Below are positions 59,807-64,000 of a stretch of 64,000 nt of DNA, piece after piece. The notes below the pieces were generated by a model that searched no databases, was not told the DNA's origin, and saw nothing but the letters and a program-made list of their open reading frames with translations. The stretch covers positions 24,953,001-25,017,000 of the forward strand of contig NC_068564.1 of the NCBI RefSeq assembly GCF_022201045.2, written 5' to 3'. The position numbers and the translations under genes were made by a program. This DNA comes from Citrus sinensis (Eukaryota; Streptophyta; Magnoliopsida; Sapindales; Rutaceae). The first letter of the stretch is position 1, and the number at the start of each line of letters is the position of its first letter.

Positions 59807-62256
59807 AATTAATTATATTATCTCTAATATATTTTAGAATTTCTCTTATCATGATAATAAACTATATATAAAATTTCTTGAGATCAATCAATGCAAATAA
59901 CCTGGGTTAATGGTCAATTTTGTTAATTAATTAATTAATTTTTTTTTTTGAATTAGAGTAGCTATGAAAATAAATTTGTTGTGATATTTTTGGCACGCCA
60001 CTCATCATAGTGAGGGTCACGCACATGTCACGCGTGGGGAACCTGCTTATCCCACACGTGGGCCAATTTTAACATTGTGTCGGGTCTGTCATTTGTCCAC
60101 GTGTTTTACATCAACTTGCTAGATATCGAGGGTCCCCTACGAGTAAGTTGATCATTATCTGATGAAACTTTTGTCCAAGTGCTGTCACTGCCACCCTGCT
60201 CCTTTGCATGCATGCCCCTTGAAAGGGCAAAAATGTAAATTGCTGAATTTTTTTCTAATTTTTTGGTCATAAATATAATAATACCTAGACTGTGACTACA
60301 TAATTCTAGAGATATTGTTCTCGCTGCTTAAGCCTTAACAGTGTTGTCAAATAATTAAATTTTATTAGCTTTCTCATTATTTGACAATATCAAAATTATA
60401 AGGTACATTAGGCTTGTTTGAGATTATTTTTGAAAGGTTTAAAAGTAATTTAAAAAAATTAAAAGTTAATTTTAATATTTATTAACTTTTTTTTTATAAA
60501 TCGCTTTTAACAAAATTACACTGACTTTAGATTTTGAAAAGTAAAGAAAGAATAACTTTTCAAAATCTAATTTTAAAAATCACTTTTATAATACAATCTA
60601 TATATCCTCTCACATATATTAAAAAAATCTAAAATTATCATTATTAATTAAGAAATAAAATTATTAATTTTAAAAAATTATTATTATTATTATTATCAAT
60701 TATATTAAGACAATAAAATAAAAAATAAAAGTAATAATATAAAAATATATATTTTAATTTTCAATTATTATATGTACATAATAAAAAATATTTTATGTAC
60801 ATTTTATAAATGTTTAAATAAATTTTATTTAATATTATATTAATTCATTCATTTAAATTATTATATCAATTTAAAATAAAATTTACGATATGCATACGAA
60901 TGCTTTTAAATTTTATAATACTTTTTAAAATAAATTTTATTAAAAATTTAACTAATTTATTTTACGATTGATTATTTTTACAACATAATTAATAACAATT
61001 ATTTTAAAACCATATAACACTACCGAACCGGCCGATTGAATATTTTTTAAACCAAATCTTAAGTCCTATGCAAAACGAGTATATAGAATCTTCCCGAACT
61101 ATGAAGTGTTAAATTACCTTTACACCCTTTAGTCCAGTTACTGAAACCAGTCTTTCGAAGACTCTGCAGGGCTGTGAGCTTTTTGGCTCTTTGACTGCAG
61201 ACACAAACCGTTACTCGCCTCAGGTTTTCTTCTGATCCAACCGAATATTTTTCTGAATTGACCAAATTGCCCTCCAACCCTTAACCCTGGTTAAATATTC
61301 CCCTCGGTTGAGTAAAAAGAATACGAATTTGTGCTTAGAATTTTAATTAGTGGTTGCTTTTGCTTATAAGCTATAATAAGCATCTACATCTTAAAATTGC
61401 ATTATATATTCGAAAAAATCTGAACAAACATAGATGGAGATTGATTGAGATATAGGCATGCAATTCGCAGGAGGGACCCTACTATAGTGAATTATTAAAG
61501 TTTGCTTTGGGTCAGGGAAAAAATTCCATTAAGATATTTTCACATATTTTATTATTAAATAAAAATATTATAACATAAAATTTAATGGATGGTTTCTTGG
61601 ATTTACTATGATGTAATTGTGGTACCATATCATGATTGTACTCAGTCATTAGATTCAGTCATTTGCTTTCACCATATTTGGATTCAATTGTTGAAAGCAA
61701 CTATAGTATGATACCACAGCTGCACCATAGCTTGACCCCGGTTTCTTTAAAAAATAACAAAGATAAATTAAATTCATACGAAAAATGAAATTGTAATATA
61801 TGAGTGCGAGGAAATTTTTATTAAATATTTCTTCAAACTGATCAAATTTATTTTTAGTCGATTTTAAAATTTTTTTTTGTAAGCTCATTTTTTTATGGCT
61901 CATGGACCACATGATAATAGAACTTAAAAGTTAAAACACAATCAATAAAGTATCAAAATTAAGCAAGTAATCTTAGCTAATCACATTTACAAAATAAGCA
62001 ACCCCAGCCATAATTGAGGTTATTAATTACTTTCATTCCAAAACCTTAACCAAGCAAACTCTGGAAAGCACAAATTTAGGCCCCCATCAGTCACCCACCC
62101 AACAACAACCAGAGGGGCAAAACAGTAATCTGCACATCTAAATCCACCCCTTTATTAAACACCTTTCCACTTTCCACTCTCCCTCCAGTTCTCCTTAAAC
62201 CTCTTCTTTCTTTTTTCTTTCCAAACTCTCTAAAAAGAGAAGAAGAAGAAAAAAAA
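59807..62256. other. Region upstream of the DUF538 gene
   Basis: No supported gene. 59990-60110 is another GC-rich island with CACGTG motifs. 60400-61020 is extremely AT-rich with loosely inverted edges, probably a decayed MITE. The DUF538 core promoter and CT-rich leader lie in about 62080-62256. Confidence 0.45.
59990..60110. promoter_or_regulatory. G-box-containing GC island
   Basis: CACGCGTG-like sequence near 60029 and perfect CACGTG at 60055-60060 and 60098-60103, in a GC-raised block 2.1 kb upstream of the DUF538 start. Could be a distal element for that gene; evidence is motif density only. Confidence 0.35.
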
Positions 62257-63180
62257 ATGGAAAAAAGAAAAATGGAAATCTTTATGTTTAGCACCAAAAA
62301 TAATAAAATCTTATTGACAAGTTTCTTGATTTTGCTCTTATCACCAATTGCCTTCTCATCTTCAATCCACGATCTTCTCAAGGCAAGAGGGTTACCCGCA
62401 GGCCTGTTGCCAAAAGAGGTGAAGTCCTACGCTTTGTATGAGAATGGGACACTCGAGGTTGAGCTCCAAGGGCCGTGCTTCACAAAATACGAGAACAGGG
62501 TCTTTTTTGAGAGCGTGTTTAGGGCTAATCTCAGCTACGGCAGCCTCACCGGAGTCGAGGGCTTGTCGCAAGAAGAGCTCTTCATTTGGCTCCCTGTTAA
62601 AGACATAATTGTTGACGATCCAACGTCCGGCCTCATTTTGTTTGATATTGTCGTTGCTCACAAAGAACTCTCTTTGTCTCTCTTTGAAGATCCTCCTGAC
62701 TGTAAACCCCAAGGTATGTGTCAAGTCTCCACATTTTGATTTTGAATTTTTTTTTTCACATAATTTGCTGAATTTTTTTTTTAAATTTTATATCTGGGGT
62801 TTTTTTTTAAAAAAAAAAAAATTGTATGATCAGTTTGTGAAATGGGATTTAATGCAATTTTTTGGTGATGCCTTGTAATATTTTTTGAGTTTCACGGCAA
62901 ATTCAAGAAACTGAATACAGACTCAGTTTCCTGGGCTGTTTCTTTGATATGTCTTTTTGTTTGTTTCTCTAACAAACTTACAACCACAAAAATGTTAATT
63001 ATTATTATTATTTTAAAGAAAGAAAGAGATTTTTACCTTTATTTTGGCTTCATTTATTGTATAGTCTGAGTAAATTTATGTTTGTGAACTGATGTTAAAA
63101 GTGAAATATCATGTGCAATTGCAGGAGAGTTGAAGAATCATGTGAGGAAGGAGAAAGGATTTGTTGAGGCAATGAGATAA
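62257..63180 (+). CDS. Secreted DUF538 family protein, 2 exons
   Basis: Exons 62257-62713 and 63125-63180 join in frame (GT-AG) to 170 residues. A charged N-terminus is followed by a hydrophobic signal sequence, ILLTSFLILLLSPIAFSSS (about residues 19-37). The DUF538 domain then runs from IHDLLKARGLPAGLLPKEVK through YENGTLEVELQGPC, SYGSLTGVEGLSQEELFIWL and PVKDIIVDDPTSGLILFDIV. The short second exon adds a basic tail ending GFVEAMR. DUF538 is a land-plant family with a beta-barrel-like fold; members are often stress- or trichome-expressed, with no settled biochemical function. Three in-frame Met codons (1, 6, 10) precede the signal sequence, so the exact start is uncertain, but the first is used here. 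The stop codon runs straight into a genomic A tract. Confidence 0.9.
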
Positions 63181-63200
63181 AAAAAAAAAAAAAAAAAAAA
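63179..63200 (+). repeat. A22 tract abutting the DUF538 stop codon
   Basis: The last two bases of TAA begin a run of 22 A residues, followed by GATGTC and ordinary 3' UTR-like sequence. The gene keeps its intron, so the tract is not the tail of a retrocopy. It is more likely a homopolymer in the 3' UTR. Confidence 0.9.
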
Positions 63201-64000
63201 GATGTCAATTCCTGTGACAACTTTTGTCTTTTCTCTTATGTAACCCACCTTTAGCTTTTACTAATTATAGTTAATAAGTAGGTCTCTGTTTTTTGCATTT
63301 TGCCTTTCTTTTCTTTGTCTCTTCAAATATTTGAAGTTGCTTGGTAGAATTTGTAAAGATGAAAAATTCTGGGAATCATATCCTCTAATCAAATCTGACT
63401 TTCTCCTGCATAATTATCCCTTTTGTTTTTTTTAGCTGGATTTTTGTTCTCTTATATCAATTGGATTAGACGGTAAAGTTTACAAACTAATTGAAATGTT
63501 TGAAACCAAATCAAATTTTGAAACAATTCATTAGTTTTGAGCTGACTTTGCGGACTGTGACCCGGGGAATTTTATAATTAAAAGGCCGAAAAAAGCCTCT
63601 CTTCACGGGCCAATAATGTGCCTCATACAGACAAAAGTTTTCTTCACTTTTTTTTTTTATCAGATTTTTTTTAATCTTTCTTGGTAACATAAAAATATTT
63701 TCATTCATACGTTTACTATTAAATTTACTTTATTTATTTTACGCGGGAATCGTGGGCCAGAGCTGGGCCCTCCGGATTACTGCATGGGTTGCTGAGCGGA
63801 CCCACGCGGTCACAAGGGTCCGGGCTAATCATGTTGTTGTTACATTTTTGTTGCTTTGCTTATTACTTTATTAGTGTGCTTTGGCAATTTCACAAATAAT
63901 ATATTATCCCTCCATTTTGATATATCTTTACACTAATTGGGTTATGGAATCAGGGCAAGTTCAAGAATATAAACAATCTCTGGTAGGTAGGATTGATGCT
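63201..64000. other. DUF538 3' UTR and right edge of the window
   Basis: The first few hundred bases are probably 3' UTR and flank. A GC-richer stretch near 63745-63825 (GTGGGCCAGAGCTGGGCCCTC) has no gene attached within the window. Nothing else is supported. Confidence 0.45.

Overview
The window is nuclear DNA of a dicot plant. It is AT-rich, the genes carry GT-AG introns, and every gene I can place belongs to a land-plant family. Tree-crop rosids such as citrus come to mind, but the species is a guess. Seven protein genes are supported, all but one on the + strand, plus one nuclear tRNA and several non-autonomous transposable elements. There is no operon structure, and most of the window is intergenic or intronic.

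Layout: (1) 437-3842 (+), an FQR1/WrbA-type flavin-dependent NAD(P)H:quinone oxidoreductase in 4 exons. (2) 7551-9619 (-), a bHLH112-like transcription factor in 7 exons, tail-to-tail with FQR1. (3) 9620-19604, about 10 kb of gene-free DNA with MITE-like debris and a GC-rich ACGT-containing island. (4) 19605-23887 (+), a WDR25-type WD40 protein in 4 exons. (5) 23888-37163, gene-free DNA holding a 30-G homopolymer, a degenerate tandem array, a near-palindromic 780-bp MULE-type foldback element with a 9-bp target duplication, and a G-box-rich island. (6) 37164-39324 (+), a group II GH3 auxin-conjugating enzyme in 3 exons. (7) 39325-51336, gene-free DNA with two more G-box islands. (8) 51337-53075 (+), an F-box/FBD-type protein in 3 exons. 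(9) 54099-55613 (+), the plastid RNA-editing factor MORF9 in 4 exons. (10) 56915-57270, a complete tRNA-derived SINE, followed by tRNA-Thr(UGU) at 57593-57664 (-) and a 1,158-bp non-autonomous hAT element at 58641-59798. (11) 62257-63180 (+), a secreted DUF538 protein in 2 exons.

Exon-intron models were built by hand. Reading frame closes across every junction: 203, 459, 442, 628, 518, 222 and 170 residues. FQR1 and GH3 are both auxin-linked, and from memory FQR1, GH3.6/DFL1, a WD40 gene and a DUF538 gene are close neighbours on Arabidopsis chromosome 5. If correct, this window is an expanded and rearranged version of that block. I see no new multi-gene system. The most interesting non-genic signals are the cleanly bounded SINE, hAT and MULE-type elements, and a recurring class of orphan GC-rich islands carrying clustered CACGTG motifs far from any open reading frame.
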